From: Salvia splendens
Taxonomy: Eukaryota > Streptophyta > Magnoliopsida > Lamiales > Lamiaceae
Direction: 5' to 3'
Assembly: GCF_004379255.2 (NCBI RefSeq)
Contig: NC_056036.1
Location: 41,007,576-41,071,575 of the forward strand
DNA length: 64,000 nucleotides
Shown: positions 33,076-46,060 of the stretch, piece after piece
Layout: every line of letters begins with the position of its first letter
Numbering within the stretch: the stretch's first letter is position 1
Notes under the pieces: generated by a model
Database searches by the model: none
What the model was told of the DNA's origin: nothing
Seen by the model: the letters and a program-made list of their open reading frames with translations, nothing else
Program-made: the position numbers and the translations under genes

Positions 33076-36000
33076 ATGGTGAATTTGTTCTATTTCTTCC
33101 TCTTTCCCTTACTAGCCCTATCCACCACCACCACCACCTCCTCCGCGGCGGCGCTGCCACTATCCACCGAGTCACGGTGGATAGTGGACGAGTCAGGGCA
33201 CCGCGCGAAGCTGGCGTGCGTGAACTGGCCGTCGCACCTGGAGGTGATGGTGGCGGAGGGGCTGAGCAAGAAGCCGGCGGAGCAGATATCCTCGGAGATT
33301 ATAGACTTAGGATTCAACTGCGTTAGGCTAACTTGGCCACTTTTCTTGTTCACAAATGACACATTGGCTTCTCTTACAGTCAGACAATCTTTCAAGAACC
33401 TCGGACTCTTCGAAGCCATCGCAGGTTTACAAATCAACAATCCTTCCATCATTGATCTCTCTCTCATCAATGCTTACAAGGTAAAAATTGTTTGATTATG
33501 TATTTATTTACTCCATTTCATTTTGTGTTTGTGTTTGATTGGTTTTTGACTTTAATATATATGGGGACAGCCTTATCATCAAGTGGAGCAAGAAAATGCC
33601 AAATAAATTGCTAGAGTATTTATTTATTTATTTATTTTAATATTATGGCATTACTTTATTCCTTCACCACACCATCTTTTTAAATTCCTTCAGCTAAAGT
33701 TTAGCCACTATATTAGGGAAAATCTGGTTTTAGTTTGTTGAAGGGGTATTTATATGGTAAGCTAACCCAACTACTTCATTATTTTTTGCATAAATAATTG
33801 TTGGGTACAGGTCATGCATTTAATGTTAGAAGGAGTCAGCACATTCATCTAAATGAATGAACTACGTAAAATGACCCTGACGTTTTCATTTATTTCACTC
33901 CAGACCTCTGACTAAAAAAAATATCGCCACATGCTTCTGACCTTTAACATAATCACATATCATGTTTTTTCTGATTAAAATACCATTTAGCCCTAAAAGG
34001 GATTATAGGCATATCAAATGGAAATCTGCAGTGACAGCCTACAAGCTGCATTGCATGTACTGTTTATTAATGTTCACTTACGAAATTAACTGTTCACCTG
34101 ATGAGATTTGACATTGTAATATGTTAATGAAATTTTTAATGCATGCAATTTTTAAAGTACTAGTTAATAAAATATTTTGAGAAATATGAGAGGAGAATTT
34201 GATTTCCTTGTTTTGAGACGTGTCATATTTAGGGTGGTGCTGCTGAATTTATATAGGTGCGTATGTCTAGATTTAGTACTAATATTTTTCAGTCAACCCG
34301 AATATTAATTTCAATGGTATGATAAATTTATATAATCGTATGCACATAATTGGGATAATTGACATTTTTATAATTTCCTTAAGTAATGGAATTTATCTAT
34401 TTTAACTGAATTTATCAATTTACTTAATCAGCACCCTCTATGTTAATTATAGAAAAGTTAAATATTAATATTTCAATACAAAAATATTCACCTCTAAAGT
34501 AAATTAATATGAAAATTAATTACATATTTTATATAATTCACATTTCAATAAGAAAATGCTTAATTACTTTTAAATTTTTTCATGTATTTAGAAACTTTTT
34601 TCATTTGTTACTGTAATACTTAATGACAATTGTTTTTAAAATTTAAATGAAAAAAGAAATAAGCTATGAGAGAATAATACAAATAACAAAGAAAAAGCTA
34701 GATATTAAACTGTAAATGATTAAATAAATAAGTTATAAAATTATTTTTAAATTAAATATAGTATTTTATAATCATGTAGTATGTTAATTAATATTACTAT
34801 AATAAATTGAAAAATCTAGCTTTTTCAATGATTCTGCGCACCTATATAAATTCAGCAGAGTAGGTGTACAGGTTGGTGGCCATTTGACTAAAATGCCCTT
34901 AAAGACATTTGGGCATTTTGGTCCGAAAAATGACTACAAATATCTGATTTGTGATTATGTTAAAGGTCAGAGGCATGTGGCGATATTTTTTTTAGTCAGA
35001 GGTCTGGAGTGAAACAAATGAAAACGTCAGGGTCATTTTATGTAGTTCATTCCATCTAAATTATCTTTTGTCATTTGATTAGTATTGTGGATATTAAAAT
35101 TTACTTGACTTCACTTTGCATCATGGTAAGGCAAGATATTATAATTTGGGGTATTAAAATAGATTTTATTTATCTTTCAAATATAATAGTATCTGTTTAC
35201 CTTGATAAATCATAAATTTAAGGTAGTTTGTAAAAAAAACCATGAATTTTGTTTGCAATTTGGTATGTCCGACAATTTTCAAAATCATCTGTAAAATCAA
35301 CAAATTTTAAACATTTTTCTTAATTTTCTCATAAACAAAATATTCTGATTGTCTATTTATAAATATATTATTGATATTGCACATAGTTTTTAAATTGATG
35401 ACATGCATAAATTATGTACCAAGTCTATTGAGAATCGCTATTGGATCTCGTCACTGTGGAATTTTTAAATGTTGCATAAATACAATTTTACCGATATTAG
35501 ATCTCATAGAAAAATTGAGAAAAAAAGAGAGTTAAAATTCATAATTTTACGACAATTGTTACTGACCAGAATTTAATACTACAGTTTTTCAAAAGTTCGC
35601 AAACATAGGCACAAACTTTTTTAATTGATTAAATGAGATCAAACTTTTGAGATGAATTCAGGGTTTAAATTCGACGAGTTTAATTAAAAGCTCAAATGAT
35701 AAATATTCATTTAGTGACCAATGTCATATTTCAGGCTGTGGTGGGCAGTCTTGCTAAGAAAAATGTGATGATAATCCTAGACAACCACACAAGCAAGCCT
35801 GGTTGGTGCTGCAGCAATTTTGATGGTAATGGTTTCTTTGGAGATGTGTGTTTCAACCCGGACCTCTGGATCAAGGGCCTAACCCGGGTCGCCACCATCT
35901 TCAACGACACCCCATATGTCGTCGCCATGAGCTTGAGGAACGAGCTCCGCGGCTCTCGACAAAACGTCGATGACTGGTACAGGTACATGCAGAAAGGAGC

Positions 36001-37120
36001 AGAAGCAGTGCACGCAGCAAACCCAAATGTCCTAGTCATTCTATCCGGGCTGAACTACGACAGAGACCTCTCATTCCTTCTCAAGAAGCCGGTCAGCCTG
36101 AGTTTCTCGAATAAGCTGGTGTTTGAGCTGCACTGGTATGGCTTCTCAGATGGGGAGGCGTGGGAGAATGGGAACTTGAACCAAGTGTGTGGGGAACGGG
36201 TGGGTGAGACGATGAGGAAGGCGGGTTTCCTTCTGGACCAAGGCTACCCCTTGTTCCTGAGTGAGTTCGGCGTTGACATGAGGGGCACTAATGTCAATGA
36301 CAATAGGTACTTGAACTGCTTTATGGGATGGGCAGCTGAACTAGATTTGGATTGGGCACTATGGGTTCTCACAGGTAGTTACTACTTGAGAGAAGGGGTA
36401 GTCGGATTCGACGAAACTTACGGAGTTTACAACTGGAATTGGTGTGGTGTCAGAAATCAAACCATCCTTCACAAGATATCAGCTCTCCAGTATCCATTTA
36501 AAGGTAACATCATATTTTCATATATCTGCCAATTTCTAAGAATTCTGAGTTCAGTAGCATCACATACCTGCTTAATCCAGCAATCACATGAGCTTTTGTC
36601 ATTCGTGTTGAAAACTGCAGGGCCGGGGTATTCAGAAGCGCGTCTCCACCAAGTGATTTTCCATCCTATGACGGGGCTGTGTGTGAAGAGGCTGTCGTTG
36701 GTGGATCCCCTGGCCTTAGGTCCATGCTCTGAGGCCGAAGCGTGGACCTACACTCCCCAGAAAACCCTGACAATAAAAGGAACATATTTCTGCCTTCAAG
36801 CAGACAAGTTAGGGAAACCTGCAAAACTCGGGGTAATATGCAGTTATGCCAGTTCAAAATGGGAAGCTATTTCAGATTCTAAGATGCATCTATCTTCGAA
36901 ACTACAAGACGGTTCCGATGTATGCTTGGACATTGACTCGGACAACAACATAGTCACAAATAACTGCAAATGCTTGGATAAAAACAGCAGGTGTGATCCA
37001 GGGAGTCAATGGTTCAAAATCATAGACAGCACTAGATGTGGAGCTGATAATAGCTTACCGGAGATCAGCTCGATTGTGAAGCTTATATCAAAGAATCTTC
37101 TAGCAAGTTTCAGCTTATGA
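33076..37120 (+). CDS. Secreted GH5 glycosidase with ricin-like C-terminus
   Basis: Three exons: 33076-33480, 35735-36503, 36621-37120, joining to 558 codons (557 residues). A signal peptide covers about 1-25 (F-Y-F-F-L-F-P-L-L-A-L). The GH5 'cellulase' barrel spans about 35-400: C-V-N-W-P-S-H, G-F-N-C-V-R-L-T-W, the likely acid/base Glu205 in S-L-R-N-E-L-R-G, the H-W-Y strand, and the likely nucleophile Glu312 in S-E-F-G. A ricin B-like domain follows at about 415-545, with several Cys and Q-W-F. The family cuts beta-glycans in the wall; the substrate here is unknown. Intron 1 (2,254 bp) hosts a MULE-type element. Intron 2 is 117 bp, in frame and free of stops, so its retention would add 39 residues. 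Confidence 0.92.
33855..35052. mobile_element. MULE-type MITE in GH5 intron 1
   Basis: 1,198 bp with inverted repeats of about 105 bp (33855-33962 and 34946-35052) that differ at only a few bases; each starts GAATGAACTAC on its own strand. A perfect 9-bp target duplication, CATCTAAAT, flanks it (33846-33854 and 35053-35061), the mark of Mutator-like elements. It has no coding capacity. Confidence 0.93.
34240..34858. repeat. Inner inverted repeat pair, possible nested element
   Basis: A perfect 22-bp inverted pair (34240-34261 and 34837-34858, core GCTGAATTTATATAGGTGCG) bounds 619 bp of AT-rich DNA inside the MULE-type element. It may be a second MITE that jumped into the first, or internal structure of it. 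No clear target duplication was found. Confidence 0.6.
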
Positions 37121-37647
37121 ACAAATCAAAATGACATCCATGAAACATCCAGACATGTTATAGAGATACCAAACTGACAGAGGACGATGATGCTTTGCCC
37201 GTAGCAAGTCACTAATAATGAACTCACATACCAAAGATATCTTACATTCTTACTTATTGTATGATTGCCAGATTGCAATCACAAATAACAGCTGCTCCAC
37301 AGAGCACCTTTCGATTATAATATAACCCTGATTTTTTTTCTGCATTGTACTAATACATGATACATCTACTGTGGTTATTTATCTTGCACACACTCAAACT
37401 TTATCAAATTCCATAAGGAGGTTAGTGCAGCAAATTAATGATTCGTTATCTTATCCATCACATGGCTACACAGAAAGAAAGGGGGAGAGAGGGAACGGTA
37501 AACTGCAGATATTATAATCTCAAACACACTGCAACAGGATAAAGTTCTGAAGATAATGAAATTTAAGGCACTGAGGCTAAACAGCAGACTAGTTAATGAT
37601 AAGACCAAGAATGTTCCCAAGAAGCATGACATATTTCAACAACACAC
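37121..37647. other. Shared 3' region of two converging genes
   Basis: Between the GH5 stop (plus) and the proteasome subunit stop (minus). It should hold both 3' untranslated regions. No other feature is seen. Confidence 0.55.
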
Positions 37648-39720
37648 TCATTCTTCCATAGCATCTCCCCCTTCAATCACTTCCACCAGCTCTCTCAATG
37701 GTGTGATCTTTGTCATCAACACCTCTGCAGATATATTGGAAATAAAAAATGAGAATGGAAATAAAATAAAATTGAAGCCATCAAGCACGAAACGTGCAAT
37801 ATATTTTCCCAATGATGCTCACCAGTCTTCTTGGAAAAAGAGTATCCCTTCTGACTGACATACGTCCGCGGGTTTGGCAACATATAATTTCTCAAGTACT
37901 CTCGGTTCCCCTAAAAGAAAAGGTGGTAAGATGGAGATAGGTTTATCACAAGCAACCAATGATATATATGAGAAGGTAGGAAGAAAAAATCAAAATTTTA
38001 ACTCAAACCTTTGTTATGACGCAGACATCTACATTGCTTCCACTTCCCAGATCATTGAATATTCCAGAGCTAATTGCTTCAGCCACTAATTTTACTCCTT
38101 CATCTCTCTGCAAAAGCACCTTCCAATCTCAACTCAAGGTTTCCACATATTAAGTGTTTGAATGCTCTATAAAAGGCCTAAGGAACTTACAGTGAGCCCT
38201 TCACGGTATTTTGATTCAAAAATAGCCATTGCAGCAAGGGATCCAGAACCCATAGTGGCAAATGGTAGAGTATCTGTAGAACCATGTGGATAAATCTGGG
38301 ATAGCCTCCTTCCATGTTAGATCTCCCAAAAAAAAGAAAAATAAAAAGAAACAGAAAGCAATATCTTCAGGCCAAAGTAACTCACAGTATGCAAGTGAGG
38401 ACCTGTCACGTCCACTCCACCAAGCACCAAGGCAGCTGATACGTGTCCTTGATAACTGATTCATATATAAATCAATGAACTTCCCATATAACATACTTTA
38501 CATACAAGTAATAATGACACTATAAAGTGGTTTTGGGACAAAAGTTTGCACCTAAAAAGATGAGACTTCAGAAGAGTCAGAGCAGTCACAACCCTGGAGT
38601 CACGGCCAGTATGAAATCGGTGCAGCTTCAGCTGAGAGCTAACCATGTCTAGAGGTCAAAACAAAAGGACAGTATTGAGTTGGTCGTATACTGAAGGCAT
38701 TAGAAAGAGTCAGATAAACTAGACAACATGAGATGAGATCTAATAAATTTATACCTGTAACAGCTTCTGTATCAGCAGCCGTACCAGCTCCACAACAATA
38801 AATATTTGGGGCCATATAATGGATCTTCTCACAATTCTTATCAGCAACAATGGGGCCTTCGGTAGCTCGTGTGTCAGCTCCAAGAATGACACCGTCCTTA
38901 AGCATATAAACATTGTCAAGGAAAACATATTCAAGCAAATAACAAACCCATTCCTTGACTTTAATAACCTACTCGCAAACAAGGACCAGCTAAGTACTAA
39001 GTATATATACACTCCTATTCAATAGATGCACGTAGATAAGGTTGCAGAAAAAACTTTAGCTTAGTTACTTGTGCAGATATCCTGATATAGATGAAGTAGT
39101 TCTGAAGCATTAGATTCAACTCCAACTCAGAAAATAAGGCTGCCATGATTCTATTTAAGCTAATTTCGTTTTCATGCAATTCGATACAATTTGGGGGAAA
39201 ATGTTGCTTTGAGCAAAATTCAATTCAACCAAAATATGAGAAGAATAAAATTCGAAAGTATCCAAGAAAATTCTAATAAATAAAATGCAACACATCTCAT
39301 CTAGGGTACCAAAAAGCTCCCAAACACATTATGACATTATTTTCCAACAACACATCACATTCCCGCATTTTCCATCTCAAGTCACTACAAAGCCCTCGAA
39401 TCACAGAATGAATGGATCCAAAGCAGTACATAATTACAGTACTCCACGCAATCACGAATGAAAAGGAAAAGGAAACAAGCAAATTCATGAAAATTGAGCA
39501 AGCACAATATCAATTAAGTTCGAATTGATAAAAATTCTGAAATCGAAATATTAAAACTGTCTATGATCAAATGTACCTGGAAAACCAACCCAACAATCGT
39601 GGTTCCGGTTTTCAGATACGAGGATGGCTTCAAACCCTTTTGCACAAGCATCTCGTTTCTCTTGCACAAATCGAAAGAAAAACCTCCCTTTGCGGGAGCC
39701 GATTCCTCGAATCTCGTCAT
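37648..39720 (-). CDS. PBB: 20S proteasome subunit beta type-7 (beta-2)
   Basis: Eight exons on the minus strand: 39720-39577, 38896-38755, 38648-38552, 38455-38386, 38295-38191, 38107-38009, 37910-37823, 37724-37648. They join to 274 codons (273 residues), the length I remember for Arabidopsis PBB1. This is the trypsin-like catalytic subunit of the 20S core. A 39-residue propeptide ends in K-T-G, and cleavage would free Thr40 (T-T-I-V-G-L), the catalytic nucleophile. Other marks: [27 protein letters not shown], and the long C-terminal arm that wraps the neighbouring subunit. All introns are GT-AG. The gene looks intact. Confidence 0.95.
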
Positions 39721-40566
39721 CGCAATTTGCTGTTGTTCAAAACTAAGAGGGTTTTCGGAGAAAAATAAACGAGGAAGTGTGTAGATTCAGAAAAAGGAGT
39801 GCAGGAGTATATGTGAGAGCTTGGGGAAGAAGAAAGGGAGGCAGTCGTATCGGGTCGGGTTATTTCTCTTTCGGGTTTGGGTTTCAACCGGATTTGGATT
39901 CGAAAGAATGAGCGGATATACCGAAAATACCCTCAAGGTTGTCGAAATCACTTCTTATTTTTAAATGTTGACTGACTTTTTGTCGCAACAAAAAATAAAA
40001 GTTGGGACATGTTCTGTTCTCTGAAAATCAGTATTCAGCAAAACACTTCAACAACATTAATTTTACACTGAATTTGTAGATTTATATAGTTGAAATTTTG
40101 TGGCAACATGAATCTACTCATATTATTGTTCTCTGCTATATAATTTTAGTTTACTTGTAAATAGAGGATCGAGTTACTATAGCAAGAAAATGAGAAAAAT
40201 ATAATTTCAAATTTAGTACTTATATTGCTCCACATTTGCATATCCACTATATATGAGAAACATAAATGTTGTTAACCATCGAACAAAGATATGGTTGTGC
40301 GAGTTGAATGCTATTTGAATGCTAATTCACACTACTTTATTGGAAGTTGATGGTAAAAAAAAAACTTTCCCCCTTCTCAATAAATATGAAACGTTTGCTT
40401 TTCGGCACAGGGTTTTATGTAGTGTTGTTTTGGGAGTTAAAGAGAGAGTAAAGTAAGAGAGATGGAAAAGTAGAGATAAATTATTTCTATTTTAGGAACG
40501 TTTCATTTTTAATGGTACAGATGGAGAGTAGATATTACATTGATATATATCGCAAGAGCTATGTTT
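39721..40566. other. Intergenic gap with a decayed MITE
   Basis: It holds the promoter side of the proteasome gene (a CT/GA-rich leader to about 39900) and, at 40365-40528, a decayed Stowaway-like element. Nothing else is seen. Confidence 0.5.
40365..40528. mobile_element. Decayed Stowaway-like MITE
   Basis: The ends are imperfect inverted repeats: CTTTCCCCCTTCTCA on the left and, inverted, CTCTCCATCTGTACCA from the right; both continue into AAA-TGAAACGTT. A TA follows the right end only. Old and non-coding. Confidence 0.55.
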
Positions 40567-43500
40567 CTACCTAGAATGCCCATGTTGTAAGTTGATAAGT
40601 GAATAATAAGAACCCTTTGGCCCGTATTCGAGAAGTTGAGTATGCGATCCTTTCTCGACAACCTTCCCATTCACGATCACCGCAATGCAGTCGGCCTTGT
40701 GTATAGTCGACAAGCGGTGCGCCACAACCACGCATGTCCTTCCAACCATCATCCTCTCTAACGCCTCTTGGACCAACTTCTCTGACGCGCTGTCTAGAGC
40801 GCTCGTCGCCTCGTCTAGGAGAAGGATTGACGGATTCTTGAGGATCGCCCTAGCAAGGGCAATCCTCTGTTTCTGTCCCCCCGACAGTTGGCTTCCTCTT
40901 TCTCCACAATATGTCTTATATCCGTCTTTCAGCGAACTGCGCATACCATAACATAACATAACATAACATAACATAACACAACAACAAACAACAATTTCAT
41001 GTTGCAACCATATATATACCTTATGAATTCATGAGCATTAGCTGTCATTGCGGCTTTCCTGACTTCAGATTCAGTTGCATCGTTGTTTCCGTACACTATG
41101 TTTTCATGTATGGTTCCTGCAAAAAGAGTTGGCTCCTGACTCACTAGTGCAATGTGGGATCTTAAGTTTCTCAAGTTGTAGCTCTTAATGTCTTTGTCAT
41201 CTACAACCACTGTCCCTTTTATCGGATCGTAGAATCTCTCAATCAGCGCGATGACAGTTGATTTTCCCGAGCCACTCTGTCCCACTATCGCCATTGTTTT
41301 GCCAGCGTCAATCTTGAGAGTTAGCCCCTGGAAGATCATCTGCTCGGGTCTAGACGGATACGAAAAGTAGACGCGATTCAACTCAATCTGCCCTTTTAAC
41401 CGGCTCTTCGCCTTGAAACCAATGCCTGGCTCTATCACACTCCTTCTGTCTAAAATGGCAAAAATAGATTCGACAGCACGACTGCCTTTTGCCAAATCAG
41501 ATGACATGCTCCCCGCATCTGCAATGTTCTTCCCGGTGCTCATCAAGATGAAGAAAACTTGAAATAGATGCTTCGAGCTAACTTGTCCATTGTTCATCAG
41601 CCTCCCTCCGTACCAATACGTCAAAGCTATGGCGGCCGTTGTTAGAAACTGGGACACGAACAAGCCTATCCCGGACAACCATGACTGTTTTATGCTCTCC
41701 TTCCTCGGCCCTTTCAATGCAGCTGCAAAAAGGCCAAGGATCTTCGTCTGAGAAGAAAACGCAGTGACAGTCCTATGGTTCACCACTGCTTCACTTGCGA
41801 GTTGGCTTCCTTCATTTTGCGCCTTTTGCGCCATCACGGACATTCGTTTCATCATGATGTTCTTCGAGTAGAAGCTCGCGATGATCAATGGTTGTATGGA
41901 TATCACCACAATGGAGACTCTCCATGTTAGAACAAGTGCAAGAACGAATGCCACAGAAGCGCTACTGATGACTTGAACCAGCAGCGAAGCGCGGTCGCCT
42001 ACTAGGCATCGCACGACGTTGGCCTCTGTTGCCAGCCTCGCGCACACTGCGGCGCTCGTGTTCTCCTCCATGTCGAACCACCCTATCTCCAAGGTCAGTA
42101 TGGTTTCAAGAACCTTTTCTCGAATCCTCTTAGTTAACCTCTCTCCCATGACGGCGAAGTTGTAATGTTGCACCACGTTGGCGAAGAAGGCCGTCACCGC
42201 TATGCTCGTGAAGATGATGCAATAAAAAGAGACTTCTGATTTTATCTTTGATTTGTCGTTGTTGAAGAATACGGATACAACCGATCCCAAGCAGTAGGCG
42301 TTTAGTGGCTGCACTGCTCCGAATGTGCATGCTCCGATGAACCCGAGCAGGGCTCTCTTCCACTCTGGGGCGTTCATACGGATCAGCCGCCATTGGGACA
42401 ACCTCGGAGAGGAGGAGATAGTCGTTTCTCCATCAGTCTCATCATATGAGATCATATTGATTGAGGGGATAAAGCTCATGGATAAAGCCGGGCTAAAGGG
42501 TGAGCCGGGGCTTGAGACGACGCTGTAAGGTGTTCTCGGTGTGATCCTTCCAAATGCTGTTTTCTTGTGGTTTCGTCCCTCGTCCGGATGAGACGAGGCC
42601 TCATGTTGCATTTCCACCATCTTAGAGTATGTTCCGTTCGTTTTCTGCATTAGTCTGTCATGTGAGCCAGATTCAATGACCTTCCCTGACTCAATCACCA
42701 CGATCATATCAGCAGCACGGACCGTGGTGAGACGATGTGCTATCACAATGGTGGTTCTCCCCCGGGAAGCCTGGTCGATGGCATCCTGCACAACTCTCTC
42801 AGACTGCGTATCTAGAGCGCTTGTGGCTTCGTCGAGCAACATAATTTTAGGTTCTTTGATCAACGCCCTAGCTATCGCGATCCTTTGCTTCTGCCCACCC
42901 GATAGCTGAAATCCAAACTGCCCTACCTGATGCATTATCCATGACAAAACTGTTAGCAAATGAAACAAACAAATATCCACATCGTTGTAAAGAGACAAAT
43001 TAATAAGTCTCGTGCGCTACTTCTTATCACCACCAATTGGTTTAAGTTGAAATTTCATGGAGCTTTATACCTTAGAAAATAACAAACTCATCACCAACCT
43101 GAGCTTCATATCCTCCTGGTAGTTTGATGATGAAATCGTGCGCATTGGCGGCTTTAGCAGCGTTCGCAATCTGTTCCATGGAAGCGTTCTCCTTCCCGAA
43201 CAAGATGTTCTCCTTGATGGACGTGGCAAATAGAATAGGCTCTTGATTGACCAGCCCCATCTGTGATCTCAGCCATTTGAGCTTGAGGTTCTTGATTCTG
43301 TATCCATCGACCAATATGTCTCCTTTGATTGGATCATAAAACCGTTCAAGCAAGGACACAATAGTCGATTTTCCCGAACCACTTCCTCCCACAAGACCAA
43401 CCGTGTTCCCCGGTTTTACTTTGAGATTGAATCCTCGAAGAATTGGTGTCTCCATTCTTGAAGGATAGCTAAAGTGCACCTCCTTGAACTCGATTTCTCC

Positions 43501-44874
43501 ATGGACATACGACAACACTTTTCCTCTATCATCATGTGAGTCTATAGCAGGAACACGATCGATCATTTCAAAGATTTTCGTGACTGCAGTCGAAGCCTCC
43601 ACAATGAACGAGAGGTTAGGAAGCGCGCTCATACACGACCTACAAGCACGAGCCAACACAAATGAAACAATAAAATATATTTTTTTCTTTATCTCACTTC
43701 AATGTAAATAAAGAACCAAAATCACTATATAAAGAGGTCTCACAGTCCTCCAAGGACTACACAAACGGCTGCTATGAAGACTCGACCACCGCTTTCGCCT
43801 CTTTCAACGACGAGAATGCTCCCAGCCCAAGATTCAAACGCCCAAGTTGCAAAAACCGTCCCCATGCTTCCTATCATCAGCCCCTTGGCCAAACCTTGCT
43901 TTATGCCGAGCTTCGTGGTTTTTAGAAGAGCTTGGCTAAACCTTTCGAGCGTCTGGGATTCGCCTACGTAGGAGTAAACAGTTCGGATTGATGATACACA
44001 TTGCTCGACTATACCACCCGCAACGCCGTACGCATCTTTGCTCTTAGCTCCAATGCCCATCATTAGCTTCCCGAACCCCACTCCCGGGGCGATGAAGCAT
44101 ATGGCGCATGGGAGAGAAGCCAACGCTAGGCGCCACGAGAGAAGGAAGGCGACAATCAGTCCGAATACGAATGCGGAGAGATCAACAAGACAATTTGGTA
44201 TCTGAATCAACAAAAGTAACATGTTACGAACTAAATAGAAGAACTCATCCCAAAAGACCGGTCTAACCAAACCAAACCTTCTCAGCTATGACACCTTGGA
44301 TCAAATGTGCGTCTGCGGAGATGCTTGAAACGACTTCGAAGGTGGCGGAAGAACTACCCTGGTTGTCGAAGAAACCAACTTCTTGTCTCAACACCGATCT
44401 CAGATACTCCATCCGTATGCGCGACGTTTGCCTCTCCGCCGTTCTCGTCCAACACACCCCTTCTGCAAGAGCAATCAATATCCATCCGGACGACCCAAAC
44501 ATGAGAACTCATACCAAAAGACTAGCAACGGTCAGAATTCTAGTACAGAGTCGTACCCAGAAACGCGGAGACTCCAACTCCAAGAGCGACATAGAGCAGC
44601 CGTAGGGAATACTGCAAAAATGATCAAAATTTGGAGATAAGAGAATAGTGAAGAATGATGAGTTACGTTAAGTTGAGAGTGAAATCCAGACCTTGTCGAC
44701 GACGTCGTTGGTGATGGTGTGGTTGGCCGTGGCGTAGTCGTCGATGACGCCGCTGAGAATGAACATGTTGAGTGGAGACATGAGGCCGTCGCCGATGCTT
44801 CCCAAGGTTCCGACCAACATCAGCAGCTTGTCTACGCCGTCGGCATACCGGAAAACCCCACCTTTTTTACCCAT
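40567..44874 (-). CDS. Full-size ABCB transporter (MDR/P-glycoprotein type)
   Basis: Seven exons on the minus strand: 44874-44692, 44611-44557, 44462-44278, 44201-43744, 43639-43099, 42926-41020, 40936-40567. They join to 1,233 codons (1,232 residues), a normal length. Order: TMD1, NBD1, TMD2, NBD2. NBD1 has Walker [10 protein letters not shown] (about 377), signature L-S-G-G-Q and [13 protein letters not shown]2 has [14 protein letters not shown] and the same Walker B. A Ser/Pro-rich linker joins the halves. Such proteins export organic compounds across the plasma membrane using ATP; the substrate cannot be read from sequence. It looks closest to the ABCB15-like group. A GTG two codons upstream is not the start; the ATG at 44874 is. 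Confidence 0.93.
40945..40978. repeat. ATAAC pentanucleotide repeat
   Basis: About six units of ATAAC (ACATA phase) in the last intron of the ABCB gene, 9 bp from the last exon's acceptor. In gene sense it reads as a T-rich tract. Confidence 0.8.
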
Positions 44875-46060
44875 TTTCACTTGATCTTGTTTTACTAATG
44901 AAAGAAATTGCTCATAGATATCACCAATTATATATTCGTGAATGCAAGACTACAGACAGCCGGCGTCTTCATTTAGATATTTTGGCATTTAGTATTGTTT
45001 TGATGTATGAAATAGCGACATTGTTTGTAAGGAAAAATGTGGAATCTTTGTGAAATAGTAACAAAGTTGAAGTTTCTTGTAAGATGAGGGAATCATTTGT
45101 TTGTCTTGAACTGTGAAGATGAGGGCATCCTAAATCCTAACAAATTACACAAGACAATAATTTATGATGCATGTTAGATCGAGCACTAAAACATTGTTTT
45201 CTTTATTTATTGTTGGTTTTTATTCCAGATTAATGATTATTTCTTCTTTTTTGTTGAGTTTAACTTAATAATGTCACTTTCTTTCAATTCTTTTTAATTA
45301 GTTTTTGGACAATAAAATATTGATATATTTTGGAAAGATATTCCAATTATTTCAAAGAAAGTTTCTTATGTGTTGTCATCGCCACTGTTGAAAGTATATG
45401 GCCAATAGCTGCCGGCTGAATAGAAGAACATGTATCATGATCATCCAATTAATTTCCCATTCAAATATTGGAAAAATTGACAGCAGGCAATCGTATTTGA
45501 ATAAATTAAATCTGATTAGTTTATTATACTAAAGTGCAATAACTAAAAACCGATATTATGAACATAGATATAATTTGATTCTTCTAAGTTCTAATAAACA
45601 TTTTCGTAATATCTCCAATTTAATCGAAAGTTTTCCAACTAGCAAAGAAAATAATATAATTATACAACATTTTTATACAGTTTACATATATAAGTATTAA
45701 CACTATTTTGAATCCCTACAAAAATATAATTGTTCAATTCGTTGAACAATTAGATGTTTCATAAAAATAAAAAATTCAAGATCTCCAAATACCTGTTTTT
45801 CTACCTCACTAATCCATCTAGTGGAGGGAAAACACAACTTTTCAGGCATGTAACTTTCTGAAATATTCACATATTGAAAAAGTGAAAAATAAATAAAATT
45901 AGTAAAATGGTAACTAATTCCGAAATACTCCTCAATTGAGGTCAATAATTTGATGATTGTAACAATTGGCATTGTTAAGCTCACTACAAACATTGTAATT
46001 ACGCACATATACACTTCTTTTTCCCATTTACAGATATGAATGGGGCTGCTGCTGCTGCTG
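44875..46060. other. Intergenic gap between ABCB and ORP genes
   Basis: It holds the ABCB promoter; on the minus strand a TATATAAT lies near 44928-44935, about 55 bases before the ATG. The rest is AT-rich. A short GCT repeat (46046-46061) lies next to the ORP stop codon. No gene is seen. Confidence 0.5.

Noticed and set aside
44875..44880. A longer ABCB N-terminus starting two codons upstream
   Set aside because: The upstream codon is GTG, not ATG. The ATG at 44874 gives the usual ABCB start (M-G-K-K).
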